Numbered from the stretch's first letter, positions 11,527-21,835 are shown. The stretch is 64,000 nt of DNA from Sphingobium sp. TCM1 (GCF_001650725.1 NZ_LXVX01000020.1:1-64000); one strand, 5' to 3'. The notes: generated by a model from the letters alone, not told the origin. Numbers and translations: made by a program.

Positions 11527-11841
11527 TCACTCCATCTCTTCGCAAAGAGGCGTGAATCACAACATACTGGTATTGCTCAACAACTTTCGCATCAGGCTCG
11601 AAGGTGAGACCGGCTAGTTGCCCCGGCATATTGAAAATGCGGAGGCAACTGGTCCGTTTCCATCCATGTCCGATCCTTGAACAAATGTAACCGAAGTATT
11701 AAAAGTTTACAGGCAAAGGGGACTGTCGACACCTGGAACTGAATCTCGCGATGCTGAATGGCCGGGATGGGGCGTTGGCCAACGGACTTGCGTCACAAGC
11801 GATTAAGGCAGGGCGGCGCTGTGTAGCCGCGCGGCGCATTA
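11527..11841. other. Intergenic DNA between IS debris and iron-uptake genes
   Basis: This 315-bp stretch holds the presumed 5' end of the IS5-type remnant and short AT-richer sequence around 11690-11715. I see no credible gene, tRNA or strong hairpin. Confidence 0.5.
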
Positions 11842-14148
11842 CTACCAGTCGAAGCGGAGCGATCCGACCACCGTCCGGGGGCCGCCGTAATAGCAGCTGT
11901 TAAGGAAGGGGCAGGCGCTGATATAGGACTTGTCGAACAGATTGGCGGCGTTGATCGACGCGCTCCAGCCCTTGAGGCCCAGCTTCGACAGGTCATAGCC
12001 CAGCATCGCATCGACCAGCGCGAAGCTGTCGGTATGGAAGCGCTGGAAGGTCGTCACGCCGCTGATGACCGCATAGTTGGTGGTGCCGTCCGATCCGCTG
12101 ACATAGCGCACGCCCGCTCCGAAGCTGAGGCCGGACAGGGCGCCTGCGGCGTTATTCGCCTTACCGAAATCATAGGAGAGGAAGGTCGATGCGTTCCATT
12201 TCGGCGTGCCCAGTTGACGCGTGCCGGTAGTCGTCGGCGTGCCGCTGTTTGTCGCGGTCGCGGCGATTGCCGGGGTTCCTTCGGTTATGACCGCGTCGGT
12301 ATAGCTAGCGGTCGCGACGATGTCGAAACCGGGGATCACTTCGCCGCGCCCTTCGAACTCGCCGCCGCGCACCCGCGTCTCCCCGATCTGGACTGTGGCG
12401 TTGGCAGGGATGCCGCCGGTTCCCGCGCGTGGATCAGAAACGGGATTGCCCTGCCGTTTGAGCTGATAGATCGACGCGGTGAACATCGCATTGATCCCCT
12501 TGGGCTGATATTTCAGACCCGCCTCATATTGATGGCCGGTGATCGGCACGAAGGGCGCAGTTTCGGTCGCCGTTACATAGCTGGTGCCCGCCTGCGGTTC
12601 GAAGGATTCCGAATAGCTGACATAGGGAGACAGGCCGAATTCGAACTCGTACAGCGCCCCCAGACGCATGGTGAAGGCGCTCTGCACCAGCTTCGTCACC
12701 GGCGCGGCGCGGGCGGCGGCGGTTGTCGGGTTGAGGTTGAGCGAGGTCTGCTCATACCAGTCCTGACGGCCGCTGGCGATCAACTGCAACCGGCCGATCG
12801 CCATCTGATCCTGGAAATAGACGCCCAGCTGATCGCGCTTGCCATAGGTGTTGGTGTAGCTGGCGGACAGAATTTTCAGGTCGAAGCTCGGCAACGTACC
12901 GCCATAGACCGGCGCGAACAGGCTGAGATTGGGTATGCTGGGTAGCGGATTGCTGGTCACGCCGCTGTTGAATTGCTGCACATTCTCGCCGGTGATGCGC
13001 TGATAGTCGACGCCGACCAGCAAGCTATGCTGGATGAAGCCGGTCGCGAACTTCGCGTTCAGATGATTGTCCATCGTCAGCGTATTGAAATCTTCATCCG
13101 CGCCGCCGCCGCCGCGCACGATGGTCGAATAGTCGCTGTTGCGGTTGGTGCCGGTGCCGGTCGTGGCGAAGCCCGAAGTATAAATCTGGCGGTAGGACAG
13201 CTTGTTGCTCTGGTAGCGGAAATTCGATGCGAAGCTCAGATGCTCGTCGAAATCGTGGCGGAAAAAGGCCGCGATCGACTTCGCCTTATGGTCGTAGCGC
13301 TCATAGCCCGGATCGCCGGTATTCATGTTGCGCGGCAGCGTGCCAAAAGGGTTGGGCAGCACAGTGCCAGCAGCAGGCGTGCCCGAATAGCCGCCGCCAT
13401 GGGGCGTATGTTGATAGGTGGCGACCAGGGTCAGGCTGGTCGCATCGTCCGGGGAGAAGGTCAGCATCGGGCTGACGTGCCAGCGCTCGCTGAAAGTGCC
13501 CTGCGCCAGATTGTCCCCCTTCTGCCAGCCTGCGACCAGACGGGCCCTCAGTCGTCCTTCGGCATCGAGCAGCTGATTGACGTCTCCCGCGAAGCGGAAC
13601 GTGTCATAATTGCCGATCTGCCCTTCGAACCGGCCGAAAGCGGTCGCTTCGGGCATCTTGCTGGTCAAATTGACCAGGCCGCCGGGTGTGGAATTGCCAT
13701 AGAGAACGGAGGCGGGGCCCTTCACCACGTCGATATGGTCGATGCGGTTGAAATCGATCTGCGGCGTGGAATAGGGGCCTGCGATCAGGCGCATGCCGTC
13801 CAGAAAGACGCCGGGGGAAAAACCGCGCAGCACCAACTGGTCGTAACGGGTCGCCAGTGCGCCGCGCTGGTTGGTCGATACGCCCGCGACATAGCCCAGC
13901 GCCTCGTTGATCGACAGCGCGTTGCGGCGGGTCAGTTCTTCCCGGTCGATAATGGTGATGCTCTGCGGGGTGGCGATCAGCGGCGTATCCGTCTTGGTTC
14001 CGGTGCTCGCCTTGCTGTCGTTGATGCCGGTGACGATGATGGTGTCGGCATTAGCTTCGGCGGACTCCTCCGCATTGGCGAGGCCGGACGCCAGCAACTG
14101 AGCCACGGCCGTCGCTGCCAGCAACGCGGCCCGCTGATGATATCGCAT
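11842..14148 (-). CDS. TonB-dependent siderophore receptor
   Basis: The 768-residue outer-membrane receptor starts at 14148 behind AGGGGG; the ORF could open 18 codons earlier, but that start lies across the Fur box. A signal peptide ends at about ANA (26). The plug domain follows with PQSITIIDREELTRRNALSINEAL and DVVKGPASVLYG. The 22-strand barrel ends in the aromatic C-terminus FDW, and the family signature INAANLFDKSYISACP is near the end. TIGR01783-type siderophore receptors import ferric siderophores using TonB. It is divergent from a PepSY protein with a Fur box between. Confidence 0.94.
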   Translation of the reverse strand: MRYHQRAALLAATAVAQLLASGLANAEESAEANADTIIVTGINDSKASTGTKTDTPLIATPQSITIIDREELTRRNALSINEALGYVAGVSTNQRGALATRYDQLVLRGFSPGVFLDGMRLIAGPYSTPQIDFNRIDHIDVVKGPASVLYGNSTPGGLVNLTSKMPEATAFGRFEGQIGNYDTFRFAGDVNQLLDAEGRLRARLVAGWQKGDNLAQGTFSERWHVSPMLTFSPDDATSLTLVATYQHTPHGGGYSGTPAAGTVLPNPFGTLPRNMNTGDPGYERYDHKAKSIAAFFRHDFDEHLSFASNFRYQSNKLSYRQIYTSGFATTGTGTNRNSDYSTIVRGGGGADEDFNTLTMDNHLNAKFATGFIQHSLLVGVDYQRITGENVQQFNSGVTSNPLPSIPNLSLFAPVYGGTLPSFDLKILSASYTNTYGKRDQLGVYFQDQMAIGRLQLIASGRQDWYEQTSLNLNPTTAAARAAPVTKLVQSAFTMRLGALYEFEFGLSPYVSYSESFEPQAGTSYVTATETAPFVPITGHQYEAGLKYQPKGINAMFTASIYQLKRQGNPVSDPRAGTGGIPANATVQIGETRVRGGEFEGRGEVIPGFDIVATASYTDAVITEGTPAIAATATNSGTPTTTGTRQLGTPKWNASTFLSYDFGKANNAAGALSGLSFGAGVRYVSGSDGTTNYAVISGVTTFQRFHTDSFALVDAMLGYDLSKLGLKGWSASINAANLFDKSYISACPFLNSCYYGGPRTVVGSLRFDW

Positions 14149-14165
14149 GTATCCCCCTCTTGATT

Positions 14166-14184
14166 GCGAATGATAATGATTCGC
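14166..14184. promoter_or_regulatory. Fur box
   Basis: GCGAATGATAATGATTCGC is a 19-bp near-palindrome in which eight of nine arm positions pair. It contains the GATAATGAT core of the classical iron box. It lies between the divergent receptor (14148) and the PepSY gene (14201), placed to repress both when iron is sufficient. Confidence 0.8.
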
Positions 14185-14200
14185 GATTGCCTCTAGGGTC

Positions 14201-16150
14201 ATGTCTCGCTATGCGCAAGCGCACAAGTCACAGGGGACCGGCGTGAACAGCCAAAGCCTATTACGTTCTTTGCTGTCGTCGCGTTGCGCCTGGCGCATGA
14301 CGGCCCGCTGCGTCACGGCGCTGGTTGGGGGCTATGCGGCGGCGGCAGGCCTTGCTTCGCTGGGCAGCCGCCTGCTGCCGATCGCACGGGTCGAAGCGAC
14401 GCTCTGGGGTATGATCCTGTCTTTTCCGATCTTCGCTTCGCTGGGTCTGTGGGCCTTTCATGAGCAGCGTCTGTGGAAGGTCGCGCGGGTCATCTGGGGC
14501 AGCGCGCTGCTGTCCGTCGGGATCGTCATGGCGATGGGGATACGGCCAATGAGCAAAGCCGTTTCGGACGAAAAGGGTCTGCGCCAGTCGATGGCGTGGA
14601 TTCACACCTGGCTGGGTCTGCTGGCGGGCTGGATATTGTTCGCCATGTTCCTGACCGGCACCGCCAGCTATTTCCGGCCGGAGATCACCCAATGGATGCA
14701 GCCCGAATTGCGTCTGGCGCCGGTCGCGCCGCGCCGGGCGGCGGAAACCGCAGTCGCCCACATGCAGGCGACGTCGCCCGACGACCAGCAATGGTTCATC
14801 TATCTGCCCGACGATCGCACGCCCGAAACACGCATCTTCGCGATGCCGAAGCCAGATCCTACCGCAAACGGACCGAAAAAGCGCAGCGCCGAGATCAAGC
14901 TCGATCCGGCCACCGGCGGGGCACTGAACGCGCGCGCTACGCGGGGCGGCGAGCATTTCTACCGCTTCCATTTTCAACTGCAACTGCCGCATCCTTGGGG
15001 GCGATGGCTTGCGGGGCTGTGCGCCATTTTCATGCTGGCGGCGATCCTGTCCGGCGTGATCATGCACAAGCGCATCTTCGTCGATTTCTTCACCCTGCGC
15101 TGGAAAAAGGGGCAGCGCAGCTGGCTCGACGCGCATAATGTCTCGGCCGTACTGGCGCTGCCGTTCCACGCGATGATTACCTACACCGGGCTGATCGCCC
15201 TGTTCGTGATGTACATGCCATGGCCGATCGCGGCCAACTACGCCAAACCTGCCGATTTCTACGCTGACGCCTATGGCAGAGAAGCCGATGACAAGGCGTT
15301 GGGCAAAGCGATCCCGTTGATGCCGATTGGCCCGATGGTCGACGCCGCGTCGCGCCAATGGCAGGGTGGGCGGCCGCGCACGATCGTCATTCGCAATCCC
15401 AATGATGCCGCCGCGACCGTTACGATCCTGCGCAGTGGTGCGGATCGGCTGAATGCCCGGGGGGAAAGCATCACCTATTCTGGCGCGACCGGGGCGAAGC
15501 TGTCGCAGTCCTCGCCGCCGGGCGCGGCGCTGACGACGGCGGGCGTGATGCTGGGCTTGCATCTGGGCAATTTCGCCGGGCCAGTGCTGCGCTGGACCTA
15601 TTTTCTGCTGGGGCTGACCGGGACGGCGATGGTCGGCACGGGATCGCTGCTGTGGACCGCCAAGCGCCGCAAGCCGGGCGCGGACCGCTTTTTCGGCTTC
15701 CGTCTGGTTGAGCGGCTGAACATCGCCACCATCGCCTGCCTGCCCGCGGGCATAGCCGCTTTCCTGCTCGCTAACCGTCTGATCCCGGCGGGTTTGGAAG
15801 GGCGAGCGGCGCTGGAGGTGTCGGCCATGTTCTGGACATGGTTCGGGCTGGCCGCGCTGACGCTGCTGCGACCCGTGCGGCGCGCCTGGGTCGAGGCGCT
15901 GGCGCTGTCCGCTGCCGCCTTCGCTGCCCTGCCGCTGGTCAATATGGTGATGACGGATCGCGGGCTGTTTACGAGCATCGCTTCGGGGGACTGGCTATTC
16001 CTTTCCTTTGATGGTGCCATGCTGGCCATCGCCGCTCTGCTGGGCTTTGGGTCATGGCGGGCCGGGCAGGTGCGGGTCGCTCCGCCACGCCGACAGCGTA
16101 AGGCAGCCGCTGCCGAATTTCGCCCGAAGGAATTGCTCGATGTCGCTTGA
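14201..16150 (+). CDS. DUF3649-PepSY-associated membrane protein fusion (siderophore/iron uptake)
   Basis: This 649-residue inner-membrane protein joins two families usually encoded apart. Residues about 30-115 resemble DUF3649 (ALVGGYAAAAGLASLGSRLLP, then two membrane segments). From about 117 a PepSY-type protein begins (MSKAVSDEKGLRQSMAWIHTWLGLLAGW). It has large periplasmic loops and membrane helices including RWLAGLCAIFMLAAILSGVIMHKR and FALLLG-like segments. PepSY-TM proteins near siderophore receptors are thought to help reduce or release ferric iron. An internal ATG at 14549 could still start a separate PepSY protein. Coregulation by the Fur box is likely. Confidence 0.88.
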   Translation: MSRYAQAHKSQGTGVNSQSLLRSLLSSRCAWRMTARCVTALVGGYAAAAGLASLGSRLLPIARVEATLWGMILSFPIFASLGLWAFHEQRLWKVARVIWGSALLSVGIVMAMGIRPMSKAVSDEKGLRQSMAWIHTWLGLLAGWILFAMFLTGTASYFRPEITQWMQPELRLAPVAPRRAAETAVAHMQATSPDDQQWFIYLPDDRTPETRIFAMPKPDPTANGPKKRSAEIKLDPATGGALNARATRGGEHFYRFHFQLQLPHPWGRWLAGLCAIFMLAAILSGVIMHKRIFVDFFTLRWKKGQRSWLDAHNVSAVLALPFHAMITYTGLIALFVMYMPWPIAANYAKPADFYADAYGREADDKALGKAIPLMPIGPMVDAASRQWQGGRPRTIVIRNPNDAAATVTILRSGADRLNARGESITYSGATGAKLSQSSPPGAALTTAGVMLGLHLGNFAGPVLRWTYFLLGLTGTAMVGTGSLLWTAKRRKPGADRFFGFRLVERLNIATIACLPAGIAAFLLANRLIPAGLEGRAALEVSAMFWTWFGLAALTLLRPVRRAWVEALALSAAAFAALPLVNMVMTDRGLFTSIASGDWLFLSFDGAMLAIAALLGFGSWRAGQVRVAPPRRQRKAAAAEFRPKELLDVA

Positions 16151-16457
16151 ACCGGGTCTGATCAGCTATGCGGCGCTCGCCAGCTTGGCGCTGTCGGTAA
16201 AGAAACACCGGCCTACCCCTCCGCTGGCGTTCATGCCCTCGCCGACCATGGCCCGCATGACGGGGTGGTTGTTGCTGGCTGTCGCGTTGCTCCTTTCCCT
16301 CTGGAGGTTCGGCGGGCCGCAGGGCGTGGTAGCGTGGATCGGCCAGACCTGCGTGGCGGGCGCTGTTTTCGTGCTGATGCTATCGTGGCGGTCGCGCGCC
16401 GCCTTTACGTTGGCGGTCGTGGGTTTCTTCGTCGCTTTGCCGATGGCGTCCGCCTGA
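16140..16457 (+). CDS. DUF3325-like small membrane protein
   Basis: This 105-residue protein starts at ATG 16140, overlapping the last codons of the PepSY fusion, which implies coupling. Three hydrophobic segments are visible (ISYAALASLALSVK, GWLLLAVALLLSLWRFGG, TLAVVGFFVALPMASA). The size, topology and position after a PepSY gene match DUF3325 proteins found in iron-uptake operons. Molecular function is not known. Confidence 0.8.
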   Translation: MSLEPGLISYAALASLALSVKKHRPTPPLAFMPSPTMARMTGWLLLAVALLLSLWRFGGPQGVVAWIGQTCVAGAVFVLMLSWRSRAAFTLAVVGFFVALPMASA

Positions 16458-16506
16458 TGATCTCGTGTCCGACGGCAACAGGCACGAAACATCATGAAAT
16501 GTGCTA

Positions 16507-16525
16507 TTGCGAACCATAATTAACA
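16507..16525. promoter_or_regulatory. Weak Fur-like site
   Basis: TTGCGAACCATAATTAACA matches the left arm and centre of the box at 14166-14184 but lacks the right arm. It lies 36 bp before the next receptor gene. Considered only because of that position. Confidence 0.3.
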
Positions 16526-16560
16526 ACATTAGACGGCCCTCAAAATATGAAGGGGCGATC

Positions 16561-18672
16561 ATGAAAAACCATTTATCCTTTTCCGTCAGCCTTTTGACCT
16601 TGATGACGAGCGTATCGGCCGCCGCTGCCGACGATGTACCATTGACCAGCCGCGACGCCATCACGGTGACCGCACAACTGTCTGAAGCGCCCGTCGCGGC
16701 CAAGGCGGACATAGCGCCGCTCGAAAATAGTCAGACCATTTCCGTCATTCCGCAGGAGTTGATGGAGGGGCAGGGTGTGCGCCGCATCGCCGATGCCCTG
16801 TTGAATGTCGCAGGCGTGTCCCGCAGCAATAATTACGGCTTTTTCGACGGCTTCAATATCCGCGGCTTCAACGCTTCAACCGGCGCTACCTATTTGGACG
16901 GGCTGCTCGACGATACGGGCTATGGCACGTCGGAGATGACGGCGCTGGAACAGGTCGAGGTTGTCAAAGGTCCGGCGTCCGGTCTGTTCGGTCAGGGGCC
17001 GATTTCGGGCATGGTCAATCTGGTCAGCAAGCGGCCGCAGCAGGAAGCCTTTCTCGATGTGGGGATTGCTGGCGGCTCCTATGATTTCAAGGAGATCACG
17101 CTCGACGCCAACGGGCCGCTCGACGCATCGGGCACGCTGCTGGCGCGCCTGCCGGTCGTGTATCGCGATCAGGATTTCTTCGTCCACTATTCAGGCCAGC
17201 GCCGCATCTTTCTGGCGCCATCGCTGACGTGGAAACCCGATGATAGCACCACACTGACGCTGCTGGGCCGCTATGTCGACGATCATATCAATCCCTGGTC
17301 GCCGACCACGGCCTATGGCACGGCGCTGCCCAATCCCAATGGCCCGATCAGCCGCAGGCTGTCGATCAACGATGGCGAACATCCGGCTGTCCAGAATAAC
17401 GACTATTGGAATGTCGGATATGTGTTCGATCATAAGGTCGGCGAGAACATCGCCGTACATCAGTCGCTGCGTTATCAGGATTTCCACAATAGCTGGGACA
17501 ACTGGCTGTTCATCACCGGCATTTCGGCCGATCGTCGCACGGTGACGCGGGCCTTTTACGGTCCCTATAATCAGCATGGCAAATATTTCCGGGTCGATAC
17601 CAACGCCAGCGCGCGCTTCGACACCGGGCCACTCAACCATTATCTGCTGCTCGGCGTAGACTATGGCCGCCGGTCGGCGCATGACACCAATTTGTACGAC
17701 GCCAGCATGCCTTATTCGCTGGACCTTTACGATCCGGTCTATGGCGCGGTCAGCACACATAATCCGTCGGTTTCCTCGACCATTTACGCCATCCTGTCCA
17801 AGCAGCGCGGCATCTATGTGCAGGATCACATCAAGCTGGGCAAGACGCTGACGGTGACGCTGGGCGGGCGCTGGGACAAGGCGATCAGCCGCACCAACAG
17901 CAACGGTACGCCCGCGCCGGAAGTGAGAGACAATGCTTTCAGCCCGCGCGCGGGGGCCACGCTGACGCTGACCGACTGGGCCTCGCTCTATATCAACTAT
18001 GCCAAATCCTTCAATCCTCAGGGCACCTACAAGTCGGCCGACGGCACGCCATTGCCGCCCGAACGCGGAGTCAATTATGAGGGCGGGGTGAAGCTGGCGC
18101 GCTCCGATGGCGGCCTGACCGGCATGGTCACGCTGTTCGAACTGACGCGCACCAATGTGGCGACGGCAGATGCAGTCCTGCCGAACGTCTATGTGCTGAC
18201 CGGTGAGCAGCGCACTCGCGGCGTGGAGGCAGAGGTGGCATGGCTGCCCGCACCAGGTATCGAATTTACGGGGGCGTTCACCTATCTCGATGCGATCGTG
18301 ACCGCCGATAACCGGTTGCGGGTCGGCTCCAGGCTCGGCTCCATTCCGCATGTTATCGCCAATCTCTGGAGCCGTTACACGATCCAGGATGGACCGCTGG
18401 CCAATCTGGGCGCGGGCTTCGGGCTGCACCATGAAGGAAGCCGGATGGCAAGCACCGCGTCGGCCGTGACGGGGGCGGCGGCGCCTTTCGCGCTCAAGGC
18501 CTACACGCTGGTCGATGGCGCGCTATTCTATTCGATCGGCGACTGGTCGATACAGGCAAATGTGCGCAATATTTTCAATGCGCGCTACTTTCCCACAGCG
18601 TCACTGACGCGGACGACGCCCGGCGAACCGCGGACGTTCATGATCAGCGCTAATAGGCGATTTTCACCATAA
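16561..18672 (+). CDS. TonB-dependent siderophore receptor
   Basis: The 703-residue receptor starts at ATG 16561 after AAGGGGCG; upstream in-frame starts lie in the promoter region. The signal peptide ends near AAAAD (about 24). The plug shows NSQTISVIPQELMEGQGVRR and VEVVKGPASGLFGQGPISG, and the barrel ends NVRNIFNARYFPTASLTR and then a terminal FSP. It is only distantly similar to the receptor at 11842-14148, so it probably takes a different siderophore. It is in line with the PepSY/DUF3325 pair and likely part of the same iron-responsive unit. Confidence 0.94.
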   Translation: MKNHLSFSVSLLTLMTSVSAAAADDVPLTSRDAITVTAQLSEAPVAAKADIAPLENSQTISVIPQELMEGQGVRRIADALLNVAGVSRSNNYGFFDGFNIRGFNASTGATYLDGLLDDTGYGTSEMTALEQVEVVKGPASGLFGQGPISGMVNLVSKRPQQEAFLDVGIAGGSYDFKEITLDANGPLDASGTLLARLPVVYRDQDFFVHYSGQRRIFLAPSLTWKPDDSTTLTLLGRYVDDHINPWSPTTAYGTALPNPNGPISRRLSINDGEHPAVQNNDYWNVGYVFDHKVGENIAVHQSLRYQDFHNSWDNWLFITGISADRRTVTRAFYGPYNQHGKYFRVDTNASARFDTGPLNHYLLLGVDYGRRSAHDTNLYDASMPYSLDLYDPVYGAVSTHNPSVSSTIYAILSKQRGIYVQDHIKLGKTLTVTLGGRWDKAISRTNSNGTPAPEVRDNAFSPRAGATLTLTDWASLYINYAKSFNPQGTYKSADGTPLPPERGVNYEGGVKLARSDGGLTGMVTLFELTRTNVATADAVLPNVYVLTGEQRTRGVEAEVAWLPAPGIEFTGAFTYLDAIVTADNRLRVGSRLGSIPHVIANLWSRYTIQDGPLANLGAGFGLHHEGSRMASTASAVTGAAAPFALKAYTLVDGALFYSIGDWSIQANVRNIFNARYFPTASLTRTTPGEPRTFMISANRRFSP

Positions 18673-18957
18673 ACTGCGTTAGATGGCTTCCACAGCGCAT
18701 CCGAGCCAGTAATTGCGGCCGCCTTGTGGGGCTTTTCTTTCAGGCCGAAGACGAGCAGGAGGCCCGCAAGTGATGAACAAAAAATAGCCTCGGAATGGTC
18801 GCAAGGGGTCGTCATCCCGAGGCAGTCGAGAAGGAAGTTAGTCCGGTTTATCAAAATTCGGTAACTTTTATGTCTCTTGCAGTGGGCTTCTGATCTTCTG
18901 CCTCCTGTTTGGCTGGACGTTTTTTCTATTGGCTATCATGGCCAATGGAGATGTTTC
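18673..18957. other. Intergenic DNA, no gene recognised
   Basis: This 285-bp stretch contains an imperfect hairpin (CCTCGG near 18788 with CCGAGG near 18818) without a T-tract on the plus strand. No credible ORF is visible. Confidence 0.45.
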
Positions 18958-19203
18958 ATGGGATTATCAGAGTTTGATCGCGCCGAACGCGAGCGAGTGT
19001 CGTGGAACTCAGGGCGCAAGGTCGGCGCGAAGCGCGCATTGAAACCCGTCAGATTTGGGCGATCCGTTTCTTCCTTGATCAGCACGGCCGGATTCGCGAC
19101 CGGGCGCTTTTCGACCTCGCCATCGACAGCAAACTTCGTCGTTGCGATCTGGTGAAGATCAAGATCGGCGACATCGTATGTGATCGAAAAATTAGGCAGC
19201 GTG
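18958..19203 (+). pseudogene. Phage-type integrase N-terminal remnant
   Basis: ATG at 18958 opens MGLSEFDRAERERVSWNSG followed by GRKVGAKRALKP. A one-base slip near 19051 then shifts to TRQIWAIRFFLDQ and RDRALFDLAIDSKLRRCDLV, a block I recognise from a common alphaproteobacterial phage-integrase family. The match ends at about KIRQR (19203), where IS66 sequence begins. The catalytic core is absent. Confidence 0.72.
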
Positions 19204-19430
19204 GCCTAGCAATGCTGTTGTTCGAGCAGTTCGGTGCGCTTCAGCCGCTCAACCGCCAGCGTGATCGCTATGCTCGGGAAGGCGTGGCCCTGAGCCTTTC
19301 TACCCTGGCCGATCAGGTGGGCGCCAGCACCGCCGCGCTCATGCCGCTCTATCTGCTGATCGAAGCCCATGTCCTCGCCGCCAAGACCAAGGCCGATACG
19401 GGCCGGATCTGGACCTATATCCGGGATGTC
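19203..19430 (+). pseudogene. IS66-family transposase (TnpC) fragment
   Basis: The frame continues without a stop from the integrase remnant into GLAMLLFEQFGALQPLNRQ and REGVALSLSTLADQVGAS, which is central IS66 TnpC. About a dozen residues that usually follow IEAHVLAAE (the HGDDTTVPV segment with a catalytic Asp) are deleted, and KADTGRIWTYIRD follows directly. Beyond about 19430 the similarity is lost. The fragment is nonfunctional. Confidence 0.75.
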
Positions 19431-19701
19431 GTCGAGGGTCTCCGGCAATGCCGGGGTTCGGAACGAGGACGCAGGGTCCTCGCGAGCAAAGTCTTAACTT
19501 CACCCGGCCCGCCGATGATCTCTTCCTGCTTGTGTTTCTTCTTCGGTATTCAATGTCGTGCCCCTCAGCGGAGACAGAGATCGTGTCGCTAAGCCACAAG
19601 GCACTTGCGATTGTGCCGGATCGCCGCTGTTTCCTGGCGGAATGCTGCCCATTTAATATCGGCAACAGGCGGGCGGATGAGTTGCGCGTCGGGAGGTCAT
19701 G
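19431..19701. other. Unassigned debris after the IS66 fragment
   Basis: This 271-bp segment reads through in several frames without recognisable protein motifs. It may be further IS-derived sequence. It separates the accessory block from the flagellar cluster. Confidence 0.4.
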
Positions 19702-19728
19702 AAAAAGCCCCCAGCTGATGCTGGGGGC
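19702..19728 (-). terminator. Rho-independent terminator after the chemoreceptor gene
   Basis: A perfect 9-bp stem (GCCCCCAGC at 19707-19715 with GCTGGGGGC at 19720-19728) has a TGAT loop. A run of five A at 19702-19706 becomes the U-tract on the minus strand. It lies 162 bp past the stop of the chemoreceptor gene. Confidence 0.85.
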
Positions 19729-19889
19729 CAAGGTTCAGGGGTCAGCGGCATGGGGAGGGGGAGGAACCGCTGACCAGGACGGATTAACCCTCGCGTGCGT
19801 CCCGCGAATTTCAGAATATGTCCGAAGCCCTATTCTAGAAGGGACCTGGGGAAATCCTGGAGCCGTGGGATGCACCGATATCTCCTGGC

Positions 19890-21743
19890 TCAGAAATCCA
19901 GCCAGTCGTCCGCGGTGGCGCGCGCGCTCAGCGGCTTGGACGCGCTGTTTGCGGCAGGCGCGAAGCTGACCGGGGCAGGGCGGTTGGCGGACGCGGCCGC
20001 GCGACCCGGATTGTCGCCGATGCTGAACATGGAAGCGCGATCGGCCAGTGCGGTCACCTCGCTGCTCAGGTTGCGTGCGGCGGCCGATGTTTGCTCAACC
20101 ATAGCGGCATTTTGCTGCGTGGCCTGATCCATCGTTCCAATGGCGGCGCTGATCTGAGTGATGGTCGAGGACTGAGCCTGGTTGTCGGTAGCGATGTCGC
20201 TCAGCAGCGTATGGACCTCGGAGACATCGGCAGAGATATTCTGCAGCGCGCCGTCGACCTTTTGGACTGCACCGACGGCGGTGCCGATGTCGGTCTGGGT
20301 TGCGGTCAGCTGCTCACGGGCACGCTTTGCTTCTTCCTCGGAGCGCATGGCAAGTGCGGACACGAGGTCAGCCACCACCGCGAAGCCACGACCCGCATCG
20401 CCGGCACGGCCCGCCTCGACGGCGGCGTTCATGGCCAGAACGCGCGTCTGGAAAGCGATCTTGTCCAGGCCCTCGATCACGCTGTCGATACCCTTGGCGC
20501 TTTCGCTGACCCGGCCCATGGCTTGCACTGCCTCGTCGGCGATGCTGCGGCCCGAATCGACCACCGCCATGGCGCCGTCAGCGCGCTGTACGGTGCGGCT
20601 GGCAGCGGCTGCAGTGGCGCGCAACCGGCCGTCCATCTGCGTGATCGCCGCAGACGTTTCTTCCAAGCTCGCGGCATTGCTTTCGGTGCGACGCGCCAGA
20701 TCCTCTGATGCCTGGGCGATTTCGCCCGATCCGGTGCGGATGGCGACAGCGCTTTCGGCGACGGCTCCGATCAGTTCGCGTAGCGAGCCGAGCGCGGCAT
20801 TGAAATTGGTTTTGAGTTCGGCATAGGCTGGTGGGAAATCAGCGTTGATCGTGCGGCTCAGATCACCCTCGGTCATCGCCGAGAGGCTGTCGCGAAGGGC
20901 CGTGGTTACGATGCGCTGTTCGGCTGCAGCGCGCGAGTCGGCTTCCGCTCGGGCTTCGGCAGCCGCCCGGAAATGGTCGAGCGCACCGGCAATGTCGCCG
21001 ATCTCGTCTTTGCGATCGCGATAGGGAATGTCGGCCTTGCCACCTTCGGCCAGGGTGGTTGTGACGGACGCGATGCGCGACATGGGCAGCGCGACAGAGC
21101 GGTTGATGACGAACCAGATTGCTGCGATGCCGGCCAGGCTCGCCAGTGCTAGCAGAACGGACAGCATGATAGCGGAGGCAGCGGTCGCCGACCCTGCTTC
21201 GGCCGCCTTGCTGGATCGTGCGCGCGACATGTCGATCAGCTTCTCGGTCTGGTCGATGACCGCGCGCGAGCGCGTCTTGCCCTCATCCTTTATGAGCGCC
21301 ATGGCTCCGGCCAGATCCCCGTCGGTGCGCAGGGCGAAGATATCCTCGTTGGTCTGGTTCAGGTCGGCGACCTTCTGACGCAGCGAGTCGACTTCCGCCT
21401 TGAAATCGTCGCCCGCAACCTGTGCGTAGGCTTCGATGGACTTGGCGAGCTTGTCAGCGCCCTTGTCGAGCCGTTCGCGCAGGTTGGCTTCTTCCTTCCC
21501 GTCCACCGCGTTGTAGTAGCTATAGACGACGATCCGCTGTTCCTTGACATTGCCCATGATGTCGGTGAGGCCGGACATGCCAGCCACACCGCGGCTGAGA
21601 TGCCGCTGCGCGACTGCGTCGAGTTCCTTGGTCGAATAATAGCCGTTGAAGCCGACCACGCAGAGGAGGAGGCCGAGAAGTGAGAAGGCGGCGAGCAGCT
21701 TTTTGGGCAGCCGCCAATTATCGAGAATTGCAATCATATCCAT
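19890..21743 (-). CDS. Methyl-accepting chemotaxis protein
   Basis: The 617-residue receptor has an N-terminal membrane helix (about 12-30), a periplasmic four-helix-bundle region (35-185), a second membrane helix (about 190-213) and a HAMP segment ([22 protein letters not shown]). The cytoplasmic signalling coil carries the hairpin tip [33 protein letters not shown], the CheA/CheW-binding site. It lacks the C-terminal pentapeptide that tethers CheR/CheB in some receptors. It would direct swimming through the flagellar genes next to it. The ligand is unknown. Confidence 0.95.
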   Translation of the reverse strand: MDMIAILDNWRLPKKLLAAFSLLGLLLCVVGFNGYYSTKELDAVAQRHLSRGVAGMSGLTDIMGNVKEQRIVVYSYYNAVDGKEEANLRERLDKGADKLAKSIEAYAQVAGDDFKAEVDSLRQKVADLNQTNEDIFALRTDGDLAGAMALIKDEGKTRSRAVIDQTEKLIDMSRARSSKAAEAGSATAASAIMLSVLLALASLAGIAAIWFVINRSVALPMSRIASVTTTLAEGGKADIPYRDRKDEIGDIAGALDHFRAAAEARAEADSRAAAEQRIVTTALRDSLSAMTEGDLSRTINADFPPAYAELKTNFNAALGSLRELIGAVAESAVAIRTGSGEIAQASEDLARRTESNAASLEETSAAITQMDGRLRATAAAASRTVQRADGAMAVVDSGRSIADEAVQAMGRVSESAKGIDSVIEGLDKIAFQTRVLAMNAAVEAGRAGDAGRGFAVVADLVSALAMRSEEEAKRAREQLTATQTDIGTAVGAVQKVDGALQNISADVSEVHTLLSDIATDNQAQSSTITQISAAIGTMDQATQQNAAMVEQTSAAARNLSSEVTALADRASMFSIGDNPGRAAASANRPAPVSFAPAANSASKPLSARATADDWLDF

Positions 21744-21835
21744 TCCATTTCCAGATGGTTGATCAGTCGTGCGCAGCCGGGATCCGATCAGCGGCGCGAG
21801 GCGGAAGAGAGGCTGCCCAAGGGGGTAGTGGCGCG

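Noticed and set aside
12034..14163. Long plus-strand frames opposite the siderophore receptor
   Set aside because: They mirror a full-length TonB receptor on the minus strand and have no recognisable domains.
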